From Muribaculaceae bacterium (GTDB lineage: Bacteria > Bacteroidota > Bacteroidia > Bacteroidales > Muribaculaceae), in assembly GCA_017619355.1 (NCBI GenBank), contig JAFZSO010000003.1:1-64000 (forward strand): a stretch of DNA of 64,000 nucleotides, read 5' to 3'. Made by a program: the position numbers and the translations under genes. Below, one piece after another: positions 48,007 to 56,932 of the stretch. The stretch's first letter is position 1. Each line of letters opens with the position of its first letter. The notes below the pieces were generated by a model. That model saw only the letters and a program-made list of their open reading frames with translations. It ran no database searches and was not told the origin of the DNA.

Positions 48007-48939
48007 ATGATTGATAACACTCTTTCGCATCAAGTGCAGTCGCTCGTGGAGCGACAGTTGTGCGAGTGGCCGCTCGTGCGCGACAATTATGCTGCGCTCG
48101 AGCGTGCCGAGGTGCGTGAGATTTGGTTGGGCGAGAGTCGCATCATTCTTCAGCACAATCCAGAGCGCATACGCTCTACCGCTGCCGATGTGAGTGACGA
48201 GGCCATACAGGCGCGTCCGTGCTTCTTGTGCGATGCCAACCAACCCGTTGAGCAAGAAGCGGTGCACTGGAAGTCAGATGATGGATCTGAATACAAAATC
48301 CAAGTAAATCCATATCCCATCTTCAGGCGCCATCTCACCATCTCGCTAACGGAACACAAGCCACAGAAGTGTTTAAAGCGCGACATGATGCAACTTGCAC
48401 AACTGCTGCCCGGATATGTCATTATGTTCAACGGAAAGGGTTGTGGCGCTTCGGCACCCGACCACCTTCACTTCCAGGCCACAATGCAGCAAGAGTTGCC
48501 CTTATGCACCGAGCTTGAAGATAGAGCCGATAACAGCGGATTAGACACTTGCTATGGTGACCGCAACTTGTGGATTGACGGTGACACTGGTCGCCAACTT
48601 ATCTATATCAGGATAAGATTAATCGACAGTGCTATTCTGTATGACATGAGCCACGCCTTGAATGGACTGATGCGCAATGCCCTATGTTGGTTCAAGGACG
48701 ATGTGTGGCACTATGTCTTCTTCCCGCGCACCAAAGGGCGACCCCAGTGCTACGGCACGGGCGAGGGATGCTTCCTTGTTAGTCCTGCCGCCGCCGAGTA
48801 TGGCGGTGTGTGGGTGTTGCCCCGCAAGCAGGATTTCGAGCATCTCACCCCCGAACTCATTTGCTCATTCTACAAGGAGTTGTCGATCAACTCTCTGGAG
48901 ATGGGACATATTTATGACGCTTATGTAAGAGTTAATTAA
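48007..48939 (+). CDS. DUF4922 protein, GalT/Ap4A-phosphorylase-like nucleotidyltransferase
   Basis: The 310-residue protein has no signal peptide. It has a possible zinc or structural site at ARPCFLCDANQP (about residues 70-80) and the HIT-superfamily motif in CGASAPDHLHFQA, with His153, His155 and Gln157. In galactose-1-phosphate uridylyltransferases and Ap4A phosphorylases, the corresponding histidine forms the nucleotidyl intermediate. NPYPIFRRHLTI near residue 100 and NPERIRSTAADVSDEAIQAR near residue 55 are also shared with that superfamily. It starts 23 bases after the glycosyltransferase pair and ends 12 bases before the SpoIID gene. It could activate or recover a sugar phosphate for the neighbouring transferases; no substrate can be named. 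Confidence 0.82.
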   Translation: MIDNTLSHQVQSLVERQLCEWPLVRDNYAALERAEVREIWLGESRIILQHNPERIRSTAADVSDEAIQARPCFLCDANQPVEQEAVHWKSDDGSEYKIQVNPYPIFRRHLTISLTEHKPQKCLKRDMMQLAQLLPGYVIMFNGKGCGASAPDHLHFQATMQQELPLCTELEDRADNSGLDTCYGDRNLWIDGDTGRQLIYIRIRLIDSAILYDMSHALNGLMRNALCWFKDDVWHYVFFPRTKGRPQCYGTGEGCFLVSPAAAEYGGVWVLPRKQDFEHLTPELICSFYKELSINSLEMGHIYDAYVRVN

Positions 48940-48951
48940 ACGATAAATGAT

Positions 48952-50265
48952 ATGAACACACAACCCACAGTGAAAGTTGGCATTATGAACGAGCCCTCGA
49001 TAGATTTCGTTCTCAATGGCAATTACACAATAAATGGCAGTGATTGCACCGGCTTGCAGTCGGTATGCTGCACCGATGGTAAAGTTGCGTGGAACGGAAC
49101 AACTAGCGACGAACTGCTTTTTGAGCCTACTGATGCCGACTCTTGTTCGTTCACTCTCAAGGATGTGACCATCGGCGTGAGTTTCCACTGGAAACGCAAG
49201 GAGGATCAGACCTTCAAGGGTGCCCTCAAGCTCATCATTGAAGATGGCAAGGTTACGGCCATCAATATCCTCCCCATCGAGGACTATCTGCTCAGCGTTA
49301 TCTCGAGCGAGATGAGCGCCAATGCTTCGCTCGAACTGCTCAAGGCACATGCTGTGATTTCGCGCAGTTGGCTTCTGGCACAGATCCAGAAGGACTCGGT
49401 CAATCAGCTCACTCAAGGCTTTGAAAAGAACCAGAATCCCGACGAGGAAATCAAGTGGTGGGACCGCGACGACCATGTGAACTTCGACGTGTGCGCCGAT
49501 GACCATTGCCAGCGCTATCAGGGCATCACCCGCGCCTCGACCGACAAAGTGTTGCAAGCTATCAAAGCCACTTGGGGGCAAGTGCTCACCTATGGCGGCG
49601 ACCTGTGCGATGCACGCTTCTCCAAGTCATGTGGAGGTGTTTATGAGGAGTTTGAGAACTGCTGGGAACACAAGCATCACGGCTACTTGGTGGCTCGCCG
49701 CGACAGTGCCGATGAGATGAATTTCCCCGACCTCACTCGCGAAGATAATGCCGCCGAGTGGATTCTCTCGGCACCCGAGGCTTTCTGTAACACCATTGAC
49801 CCTGAAATTCTCTCTCAAGTGCTCAACGACTACGACCAGGAGACTAAGGACTTCTATCGCTGGAAGGTGGAATATACTCAGGAGCAGATTTCTGACCTTA
49901 TTCGTCGCCGCACGGGTACCGACTACGGCCGCATCCGCAACCTCGAACCTGTGGCTCGTGGCACTTCGGGCCGTCTTTATAAACTCAAGATTGTGGGCGA
50001 AAAACTCACAAAGGTCATAGGCAAAGAATTGGCCATCCGATATGCGCTGAGCGAGTCGTGCCTCTACAGTTCGGCCTTCGTAGTTGAAAAGCATGACGTG
50101 GATGGCGACGGTTTCCCCGACAAGTTCGTGCTGCGCGGAGCCGGCTGGGGCCATGGAGTGGGGTTGTGCCAGATTGGTGCAGCCGTGATGGGTGCCAAGG
50201 GTTACAACTACAAGGACATCTTGCTCCACTACTTCATTGGCGCTACCATTAATAAGCAGTATTAA
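48952..50265 (+). CDS. SpoIID/LytB-domain protein without a signal peptide
   Basis: The 437-residue protein has an N-terminal beta domain (about 8-100) followed by the SpoIID core: IEDYLLSVISSEMSANASLE with Glu120 as the predicted catalytic acid, LLKAHAVISRSWLLAQ, the cysteine-containing DARFSKSCGGVYEEFENCWE, and GWGHGVGLCQIGAAVMGAKG near the end. SpoIID enzymes are lytic transglycosylases that cut denuded glycan strands outside the membrane. This one starts MNTQPTVKVGIMNEP with no export signal, and an in-frame stop lies nine bases upstream. It is therefore predicted to be cytoplasmic, which is odd for this fold. Confidence 0.88.
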   Translation: MNTQPTVKVGIMNEPSIDFVLNGNYTINGSDCTGLQSVCCTDGKVAWNGTTSDELLFEPTDADSCSFTLKDVTIGVSFHWKRKEDQTFKGALKLIIEDGKVTAINILPIEDYLLSVISSEMSANASLELLKAHAVISRSWLLAQIQKDSVNQLTQGFEKNQNPDEEIKWWDRDDHVNFDVCADDHCQRYQGITRASTDKVLQAIKATWGQVLTYGGDLCDARFSKSCGGVYEEFENCWEHKHHGYLVARRDSADEMNFPDLTREDNAAEWILSAPEAFCNTIDPEILSQVLNDYDQETKDFYRWKVEYTQEQISDLIRRRTGTDYGRIRNLEPVARGTSGRLYKLKIVGEKLTKVIGKELAIRYALSESCLYSSAFVVEKHDVDGDGFPDKFVLRGAGWGHGVGLCQIGAAVMGAKGYNYKDILLHYFIGATINKQY

Positions 50266-50293
50266 TCACGATATAACTTAAAAACTCGATAAT

Positions 50294-51691
50294 ATGGAAA
50301 TTACGAAAGAAACAGGCAAAGTGCGCCGCCAGAGTCCCTGGTGGTGGGTGCCTACACTCTACTTTGCCGAAGGTGTACCTTACTTTGTGGTCAATAACAT
50401 CTCGGTGATGATGTTCACCAAGATGGGTGTGCCTAACGGTGACATGTCATTCTTCACTACCTTGCTCTACTTCCCTTGGTTCCTCAAGGGCATTTGGAGC
50501 CCTATTGTAGATGTGGTGAAGACCAAACGCTGGTGGATTGTCTCCATGCAGGCACTTCTCACAGCCATGATGATTCTGCTCACGCTCACCTTGCCGCATC
50601 CCGAACCCGATGTAGTGGCAAGCGGGCACACGCCCATAAGCATGTTCACGGTCACATTGATACTGTTCATTATTGCGGCTTTTGCCAGTGCTACTCACGA
50701 TATTGCAGCTGATGGCTACTACATGCTGGCACATAGTCCCAGCAGTCAGGCAGCCTTCATAGGCATTCGCAGTGTGTTTTATCGTGTGGCTTCGGTCTTC
50801 GGTCAGGGCGTTCTGGTCTACATTGCCGGTACCATCGAGAAGAGCAGTAACGACATTCCTTTCTCTTGGCAGATAACCCTTGGCGTTTCGGCGGCCATCT
50901 TCTTTGTGGTCACACTCTATCACACATTCGCTCTGCCTCACTCTAAAGACGATAAGCCCCGCATCGACCAGGCAACCAGTTCGGCCAAAGACAATCTGCG
51001 CGAACTTGGCAATTCTTTCTTGACCTTTATCAAAAAGCCGGGTGTGCTGCTTGCAATTGCTTTCATGTTGCTCTATCGTCTTCCCGAGGGATTCCTCATC
51101 AAGTTGTGTCAACCTTTCCTCGTTCATCCTGTTTCTGAAGGAGGTCTGGGATTGGCAACCGACCTCGTGGGTACGGTCTATGGCGTGTTTGGTGTGATAG
51201 CCTTGCTGCTCGGCGGTATCCTTGGTGGTATCTACTCCTCAAGGGTTGGTCTCAAGAAGTCGTTGTGGGTAATGGCAGCATGTATGACACTCCCATGCCT
51301 CACATTTGTTTATCTGGCTATTGCACAGCCTACAAATGTGGTGATTATTACGATTGCCTTGTGCATTGAGCAGTTTGGTTATGGCTTTGGTTTTACTGCC
51401 TATATGCTCTATATGATGTACTTCTCTGAAGGTGAGTTCAAGACATCGCACTATGCCATTTGCACCGCATTTATGGCATTGAGTATGATGTTGCCTGGCT
51501 TTGTGGCTGGTTATATTCAGGAGGCTATCGGTTATGTCAACTTCTTCTGGATGGTGATGATTTGCTGTTTTGCAACACTTGCTGTCACCTATTTTGTCGA
51601 CAAGAAGATAGATCCGAACTACGGTCGCAAAGATCCTAATACTCCCGATGCTGGTACAAAGGCTGATACTCCAGCTGAAACTGAAATTTAA
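50294..51691 (+). CDS. AmpG-like muropeptide permease (MFS)
   Basis: The 465-residue protein has twelve predicted membrane helices. It shows the AmpG-like start WWWVPTLYFAEGVPYFVVNN, then FYFPWFLKGIWSP-type sequence (LYFPWFLKGIWSPIVDVVKT) and ASATHDIAADGYYML in helix 4-5. AmpG carriers import GlcNAc-anhydroMurNAc, its peptides or, in some Bacteroidetes, free MurNAc. Its place just before NamZ and before the kinase and MurQ fits uptake of released MurNAc. The tail after the last helix is short and polar. Confidence 0.88.
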   Translation: MEITKETGKVRRQSPWWWVPTLYFAEGVPYFVVNNISVMMFTKMGVPNGDMSFFTTLLYFPWFLKGIWSPIVDVVKTKRWWIVSMQALLTAMMILLTLTLPHPEPDVVASGHTPISMFTVTLILFIIAAFASATHDIAADGYYMLAHSPSSQAAFIGIRSVFYRVASVFGQGVLVYIAGTIEKSSNDIPFSWQITLGVSAAIFFVVTLYHTFALPHSKDDKPRIDQATSSAKDNLRELGNSFLTFIKKPGVLLAIAFMLLYRLPEGFLIKLCQPFLVHPVSEGGLGLATDLVGTVYGVFGVIALLLGGILGGIYSSRVGLKKSLWVMAACMTLPCLTFVYLAIAQPTNVVIITIALCIEQFGYGFGFTAYMLYMMYFSEGEFKTSHYAICTAFMALSMMLPGFVAGYIQEAIGYVNFFWMVMICCFATLAVTYFVDKKIDPNYGRKDPNTPDAGTKADTPAETEI

Positions 51692-51721
51692 TTGCTGTTG
51701 ACACAAACCAAATAACAAGAT

Positions 51722-52960
51722 ATGAAGAAGATTTTATTATCAATAGCTATGAGTGTAGTGGCACTTCTTGCCTCGGCGGTGGTGAAGCCGGGCATTGAGG
51801 TGCTGCGCGACATGGATTTTGCTCCCTTGCAGGGCAAAAGGGTGGGGCTGGTAACTAACCCCAGCGGTATAGACAACAATCTGAAGTCGACCGTCGATAT
51901 CCTCAATGAGGCTCCAGGTGTGAAACTCGTGGCTCTTTATGGTCCCGAGCATGGTGTGCGTGGCAACGCTCACGCTGGCGACGCTGTGGGCGACGAGGTC
52001 GATTCCAAGACGGGAATCAAAATGTATTCGCTCTACGGCAAAACCCACAAACCCACTCCCGAGATGTTGCGCGACATCGATGTGCTCGTCTATGACATTC
52101 AGGACATTGGCTGCCGCAGTTACACCTTCTATGCCACGATGGGCGTGTGTATGGAGGCCTGTGCCGAGTGCGGCAAGGAGTTCATGGTGCTCGACCGTCC
52201 CAATCCATTGGGAGGTAACAAAGTGGAGGGCAACCTCGTTGAGGACGGCTATTATTCCTTTGTGAGCAAATATAAGATACCTTATGTCTATGGTCTTACT
52301 CCTGGCGAACTTGCCACATTCTTGAACGAAGAAGGCGGCTATATCAAAGGCAAAGCCAAGCTCACCGTCATTCCCATGGAGGGCTGGAAGCGTAGCATGA
52401 AGTTCCGCGAAACGGGCATGCCCTGGGTGCTTCCGTCACCCCAGGTGCCAACGCCTGAAAGTGCTTTCTTCTATCCCTTGAGCGGCATTTTGGGCGAACT
52501 CTACATCTTCAACACTGGTATTGGCTACACATTGCCATTCCAGCTGTTCTGCGCCACTTGGGCCGATGCCGACCGCGTGGCCGATGCCATGAACGCACTC
52601 AACCTGCCAGGACTCCAGTTCCGTCCCATCAATGTGAAGCCATTCTTCGTGACCAGCGTTGATGTAAACCAGGAAAAGAAAGAGGTGCATGGTGTGCAGA
52701 CCTACATCACCGATGTTGACGCTGCCAACCTCACGCTCACGCAGTTCTATTTCTTGCAGGTGATGCACGAACTTTACCCTGATGTGAAGATCTTTGAGCA
52801 GAACCCCAAGCGTTATGCTATGTTCGACAAGGTGTGCGGTACCAGCAAGATTCGCGAACTCTTCACCAAGCGTTACAGGGTAGAGGATATGGCCGATTAC
52901 TGGAACAAGGACGCCGATGCTTTCCGCAAGCTGTCGAGCAAATATTACCTTTACTATTAA
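51722..52960 (+). CDS. namZ: Exo-beta-N-acetylmuramidase NamZ (DUF1343)
   Basis: The 412-residue protein has a signal peptide (ILLSIAMSVVALLASA). It carries the family signatures GKRVGLVTNPSGID, LYGPEHGVRGNAHAGD, VYDIQDIGCRSYTFYATM and VLDRPNPLGG. NamZ-type enzymes (glycoside hydrolase family 171) remove MurNAc from the non-reducing ends of peptide-free peptidoglycan, as shown in Bacillus and Tannerella. Length and all core motifs are intact. The gene follows AmpG by 30 bases, so release and import of MurNAc are encoded side by side. Confidence 0.92.
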   Translation: MKKILLSIAMSVVALLASAVVKPGIEVLRDMDFAPLQGKRVGLVTNPSGIDNNLKSTVDILNEAPGVKLVALYGPEHGVRGNAHAGDAVGDEVDSKTGIKMYSLYGKTHKPTPEMLRDIDVLVYDIQDIGCRSYTFYATMGVCMEACAECGKEFMVLDRPNPLGGNKVEGNLVEDGYYSFVSKYKIPYVYGLTPGELATFLNEEGGYIKGKAKLTVIPMEGWKRSMKFRETGMPWVLPSPQVPTPESAFFYPLSGILGELYIFNTGIGYTLPFQLFCATWADADRVADAMNALNLPGLQFRPINVKPFFVTSVDVNQEKKEVHGVQTYITDVDAANLTLTQFYFLQVMHELYPDVKIFEQNPKRYAMFDKVCGTSKIRELFTKRYRVEDMADYWNKDADAFRKLSSKYYLYY

Positions 52961-52981
52961 CCCTTTCATCTTTCCTGCAAT

Positions 52982-55768
52982 ATGAACGAGAGTTATAAGA
53001 CATTTCTTCGCAACATTTCATGGTTTGTGCCCGACGACAGGGTATATACCGACGACCTGCGATGTCTTGCATGGGGCACCGATGCGGGCTTCTATCGTCA
53101 TGTTCCCAAGATTGTGGTGCGTTCAAAAGACGAGAACGAGGTGTCGCGATTGCTCAAGGAGGCTCATGCCCTGGGCTTGCCTGTCACCTTCCGTGCGGCA
53201 GGTACCAGCCTGTCGGGGCAGACGAATACCGACTCAATACTCATAGTTGCCGGAAAGAACTGGGAAGATTATACTATCTCACCCGACGGCTCCGTCATCA
53301 CCTTGCAGCCCGGTTTGGTGGGTGCTCAGGTCGATGCATTGCTCAAGCCCTATGGTCGCATATTCTCGCCCGATCCCGCATCGAAGGGCTCAGCTATGGT
53401 GGGCGGCATTGTCATCAACAATGCCTCGGGCATGAGTTGCGGCACGCATGCCAACAGCGACAAGATTCTGCACTCGATGCGCATTGTGTTTGCCGACGGC
53501 ACCGTGCTTGACACGGGCGACGAGGAGAGTCGCCGGCAGTTTGCCGAGACGCATCCCGAGTTCATTGCCACCATTGAACGCATCCGCAACGAGGTGATGG
53601 CCGATGAGCAGCTGGTGGCACGCATCCGTCACAAGTATGCCATCAAGAATGTGACGGGTCTTAACATTTCGCCCTTCGTCAACTTTACCGATCCTTTCGA
53701 TATTATCACTCACCTCATGGTGGGCAGCGAGGGTACGCTGGGCTTTGCCAGCCAGTTCACCATGGCCACGCATCACCTCTATCCGCACTCGGCAAGCGCT
53801 ATGCTTTATTTCAAGGATATGCGCAAGGCATGCGAGTGTGTGGTGAAGATGAAGAGCGGTCCTGTGGAGTGTGCCGAGATTCTCGACAAGAAATCGCTTG
53901 CTTCGGCCGAAGATACTACGGGCGAAGGCTTGACCGCCATTCTCGTGCGCACCTCGGCCGACACCAAAGAGCAACTCGACGATAACATCGCCGCCATCAT
54001 GAAGATTCTCGATGAATTTGAGCTTTATGTCCCCGCCAAGTTCACCGATAAACCTGAGGAATATGGCAAGTATTGGGCAATACGCTCGGGCATCTTCCCC
54101 GTTGTTGCAGGAACTCGTCCGCTGGGCACGACCGTGATTATCGAGGACATTGCTTTCCATATCGAAGATCTGCCCGATGCCACCGTCGATCTGGCAAATA
54201 TGCTCAACGAGCATGGCTACGACGACTGCTGCATCTATGGCCATGCCCTTGAGGGCAATTATCACTTTATCATCGCACAGTCGTTTGATACGCCCGAGGA
54301 GGTGGCACGATACCAGAATCTCATGAACGAGATTGTGAAGCTTGTGGTTGACAAGTACGACGGCTCGCTCAAGGCTGAGCATGGCACTGGCCGCAATATG
54401 GCTCCCTTCGTTCTCAAGGAGTGGGGCGAGAAGGCCTATGGCGTGATGCGTCAGGTGAAGCAGCTCTTTGACCCCGAGGGCATCTTGAATCCAGGTGTCA
54501 TCTTCAATGATGACCCCGAGTGCTTCATCAAGAATGTGAAACCCCTGCCTCTCACGAATCCCAATGTAGACAAATGCATGGAGTGCGGTTTCTGCGAGGT
54601 GAACTGCCTGAGCAGCGGTTTTTCGCTGTCGTCGCGTCAGCGCATTGTGGCTCAACGCGAAATATCACGACTCAAAGCCACTGGCGAAGACCCCAAACGG
54701 CTCGCACGGCTTGAGAAATTATATAAATACTACGGCAACTCTACCTGCGCTGCCGATGGGCTGTGCAGCACGTCCTGCCCCATGAAAATCAATACGGCCG
54801 ACCTCACGCACGATCTTCGTGCACAGGCACGACCTCAACAGACCATGGGATACAAGGTGGGAGGTTTTTGTGCCCGTCATCTCAATGGTGTGCGCACATC
54901 GCTCAAGGGCCTTTTGTACATGGCCGATGCTGCGCACTTCGTGCTGCGCGACAAGGGCGTGGAAGTTGCCGGCAAGGCACTGCACAAGGTGGGTGCTCCA
55001 CTGTGGACTCCCTCTCTGCCCAAGGCGCATAAGGCTCGCAACGCCCATGTTGAACCGGCAGACAAAAAGGTTGTCTATTTCCCGAGTTGCCTGAACCAGA
55101 CCATGGGTCACGGCCACCAAGGTCCCAAGACCGATTTGGCCGATGTGGTGGTGACATTCCTCAACAAGGCGGGCTGGCAGGTTATCTTCCCCGAGAACAT
55201 GAAGAAGATGTGCTGCGGCATGATTTGGGAAAGTAAAGGCATGCCCGACTTGGCCAAGCAAAAGGCAATGGAATTGGAAGAGGCCATGTGGGCCGCCAGC
55301 AATCAGGGCGAGTACCCTGTGGTATGCGACCAGAGTCCCTGTCTGCATCACATGCGCAAGCACTTCACTCGGTTCAAACCCCTTGAACTTATGGAGTTTG
55401 TTCATGATTTTGTGGCGCAAGACCTTGACTTCCATCCCGTTGATGAGCCTGTTGCTTTGCATCTCACATGCTCTACTAAGCTCATGGGCATCGATAGCAA
55501 GGTGCTTGAACTGGCACGCAAGTGCTCCACGCATGTCCTCGTTCCCGAGGGGGTGGGGTGCTGCGGTTTTGCTGGCGACAAGGGCTTCACGCATCCCGAG
55601 CTAAATGTCTATGCTCTGCGCAAGTTGCGACCCCAAATCGAGAAGGCCGGCATAAGCCGCGGCTTCTCCAATAGCCGCACTTGCGAGATTGGACTCACAA
55701 CCCATAGCGGCGTACCTTATCAGTCGCTCATCTATCTCATCGACGAATGTACAACTAAAAAACAATAA
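52982..55768 (+). CDS. FAD- and Fe-S-dependent D-2-hydroxyacid (D-lactate) dehydrogenase
   Basis: The 928-residue GlcD-GlcF-type fusion has an FAD-binding domain at about residues 40-220 (TFRAAGTSLSGQTNTDSILI, GGIVINNASGMSCGTHANSD). A substrate domain covers about 230-520 (HALEGNYHFIIAQ, AEHGTGRNMAPFV). Two 4Fe-4S motifs follow at about 540-620 (CMECGFCEVNC, CAADGLCSTSCP). Two CCG domains complete it (YFPSCLNQTMGHGHQGPKT, KMCCGMIWESKG, LHLTCSTKLMG, EGVGCCGFAGDKG). Such proteins oxidise D-lactate or glycolate and reduce quinone. MurQ in this operon releases D-lactate, making D-lactate the likely substrate. The NagX-like gene starts three bases after the stop. Confidence 0.9.
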   Translation: MNESYKTFLRNISWFVPDDRVYTDDLRCLAWGTDAGFYRHVPKIVVRSKDENEVSRLLKEAHALGLPVTFRAAGTSLSGQTNTDSILIVAGKNWEDYTISPDGSVITLQPGLVGAQVDALLKPYGRIFSPDPASKGSAMVGGIVINNASGMSCGTHANSDKILHSMRIVFADGTVLDTGDEESRRQFAETHPEFIATIERIRNEVMADEQLVARIRHKYAIKNVTGLNISPFVNFTDPFDIITHLMVGSEGTLGFASQFTMATHHLYPHSASAMLYFKDMRKACECVVKMKSGPVECAEILDKKSLASAEDTTGEGLTAILVRTSADTKEQLDDNIAAIMKILDEFELYVPAKFTDKPEEYGKYWAIRSGIFPVVAGTRPLGTTVIIEDIAFHIEDLPDATVDLANMLNEHGYDDCCIYGHALEGNYHFIIAQSFDTPEEVARYQNLMNEIVKLVVDKYDGSLKAEHGTGRNMAPFVLKEWGEKAYGVMRQVKQLFDPEGILNPGVIFNDDPECFIKNVKPLPLTNPNVDKCMECGFCEVNCLSSGFSLSSRQRIVAQREISRLKATGEDPKRLARLEKLYKYYGNSTCAADGLCSTSCPMKINTADLTHDLRAQARPQQTMGYKVGGFCARHLNGVRTSLKGLLYMADAAHFVLRDKGVEVAGKALHKVGAPLWTPSLPKAHKARNAHVEPADKKVVYFPSCLNQTMGHGHQGPKTDLADVVVTFLNKAGWQVIFPENMKKMCCGMIWESKGMPDLAKQKAMELEEAMWAASNQGEYPVVCDQSPCLHHMRKHFTRFKPLELMEFVHDFVAQDLDFHPVDEPVALHLTCSTKLMGIDSKVLELARKCSTHVLVPEGVGCCGFAGDKGFTHPELNVYALRKLRPQIEKAGISRGFSNSRTCEIGLTTHSGVPYQSLIYLIDECTTKKQ

Positions 55769-55771
55769 GTA

Positions 55772-56926
55772 ATGGCACAACCTAAACGACTTCTGGCTCT
55801 TGACGTGCTGCGTGGCATCACCATTGCGGGCATGTTGCTGGTCAACAATCCCGGCACCTGGAGCCATATCTATGCACCTCTCGAACATGCCGAGTGGGAA
55901 GGCTTGACCCCCACCGACCTTGTGTTCCCGTTCTTTGTGTTCGTAATGGGTGTATCGATGTATTTTTCTCTCAAAAAATTCAATTTCTCATTAAACAGGC
56001 AGGTGTTTTTCAAGATTGTGAAGCGCACCGTCATCCTCTTCCTCATTGGTGGGGCGGTGTCGTGGTTCGCAGTGTGGCTTCGCGGCCTGTTCAATCCTGA
56101 TATCGACTTTGTCGATCGCGCTATCAATCACTTACGTATCCTGGGCGTGTTCCAGCGTCTTGCCTTGGTTTACTTCTTTGGCTCCATGATTGCTGTCACA
56201 CTCAAGCATCGCTTTGTGCCGTGGCTCATAGGGCTGATTCTTGTGGCCTACGCCATCATTCTGGCGGTGGGGCACGGCTATGACATTAGTGCCGACAACA
56301 TCATTGCCCGCATCGACAATGCTGTGCTGGGCGAGAACCACATGTATTCAGAGGGCGTTTTTGAGGGTATCATCGCCTTCGACCCTGAAGGCATCCTGAG
56401 CACGCTCCCGTGCATTGCCCATGTGCTCATAGGTCTCATGGTGGGTAAACTCATTATGACTTATCACAACAACACCGAGCGCATTGCCAAGATTGCGCTT
56501 CTTGGTATTGCCATGGTGCTGGGCGGATGGTTGCTCCAGTATGGCATTCCTTGTGGCAAGAAAATGTGGTCGAGCACCTTCGTGCTCATCACCACCGGCA
56601 TGGCATCATGCCTGCTGGCGCTGCTCATCTACATCATTGATGTGAAGGGCCGCAACAAGTGGTGCCGATTCTTCCAGTCGTTTGGCGTGAATCCTCTGTT
56701 CTGCTACTTGGTGGGCACCATCCTCTCCATCGTCTTCGGCACGGTTCGCTTCGGAACCAATGCCGCTGGCGACCCGGTGAGCATTCACTCGCTCATACAC
56801 GACGGCTGCAAGGCTGTGACCTGCAGTCCCGAGGCGGCATCGTGCCTCTACGCCATTGTGTTTGTGTGCATTTGCTGGCTCTTTGGCTACATATTATATA
56901 AGAAGAAAATTTACATTAAAATATAA
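55772..56926 (+). CDS. NagX-like membrane acyltransferase (DUF5009 / HGSNAT-like)
   Basis: The 384-residue protein has about ten membrane helices. The start is LALDVLRGITIAGMLLVNNP, then WSHIYAPLEHAEWEGLTPTD followed by LVFPFFVFVMGVSM, the signature of the heparan-alpha-glucosaminide N-acetyltransferase/YeiB-like family. Family members move an acetyl group across the membrane onto glucosamine or are needed for GlcN/GlcNAc use (NagX). In this operon it could acetylate glucosamine residues or handle the GlcNAc side of the pathway. It sits between the dehydrogenase and a sugar kinase, with gaps of three and six bases. Confidence 0.85.
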   Translation: MAQPKRLLALDVLRGITIAGMLLVNNPGTWSHIYAPLEHAEWEGLTPTDLVFPFFVFVMGVSMYFSLKKFNFSLNRQVFFKIVKRTVILFLIGGAVSWFAVWLRGLFNPDIDFVDRAINHLRILGVFQRLALVYFFGSMIAVTLKHRFVPWLIGLILVAYAIILAVGHGYDISADNIIARIDNAVLGENHMYSEGVFEGIIAFDPEGILSTLPCIAHVLIGLMVGKLIMTYHNNTERIAKIALLGIAMVLGGWLLQYGIPCGKKMWSSTFVLITTGMASCLLALLIYIIDVKGRNKWCRFFQSFGVNPLFCYLVGTILSIVFGTVRFGTNAAGDPVSIHSLIHDGCKAVTCSPEAASCLYAIVFVCICWLFGYILYKKKIYIKI

Positions 56927-56932
56927 TTGACT

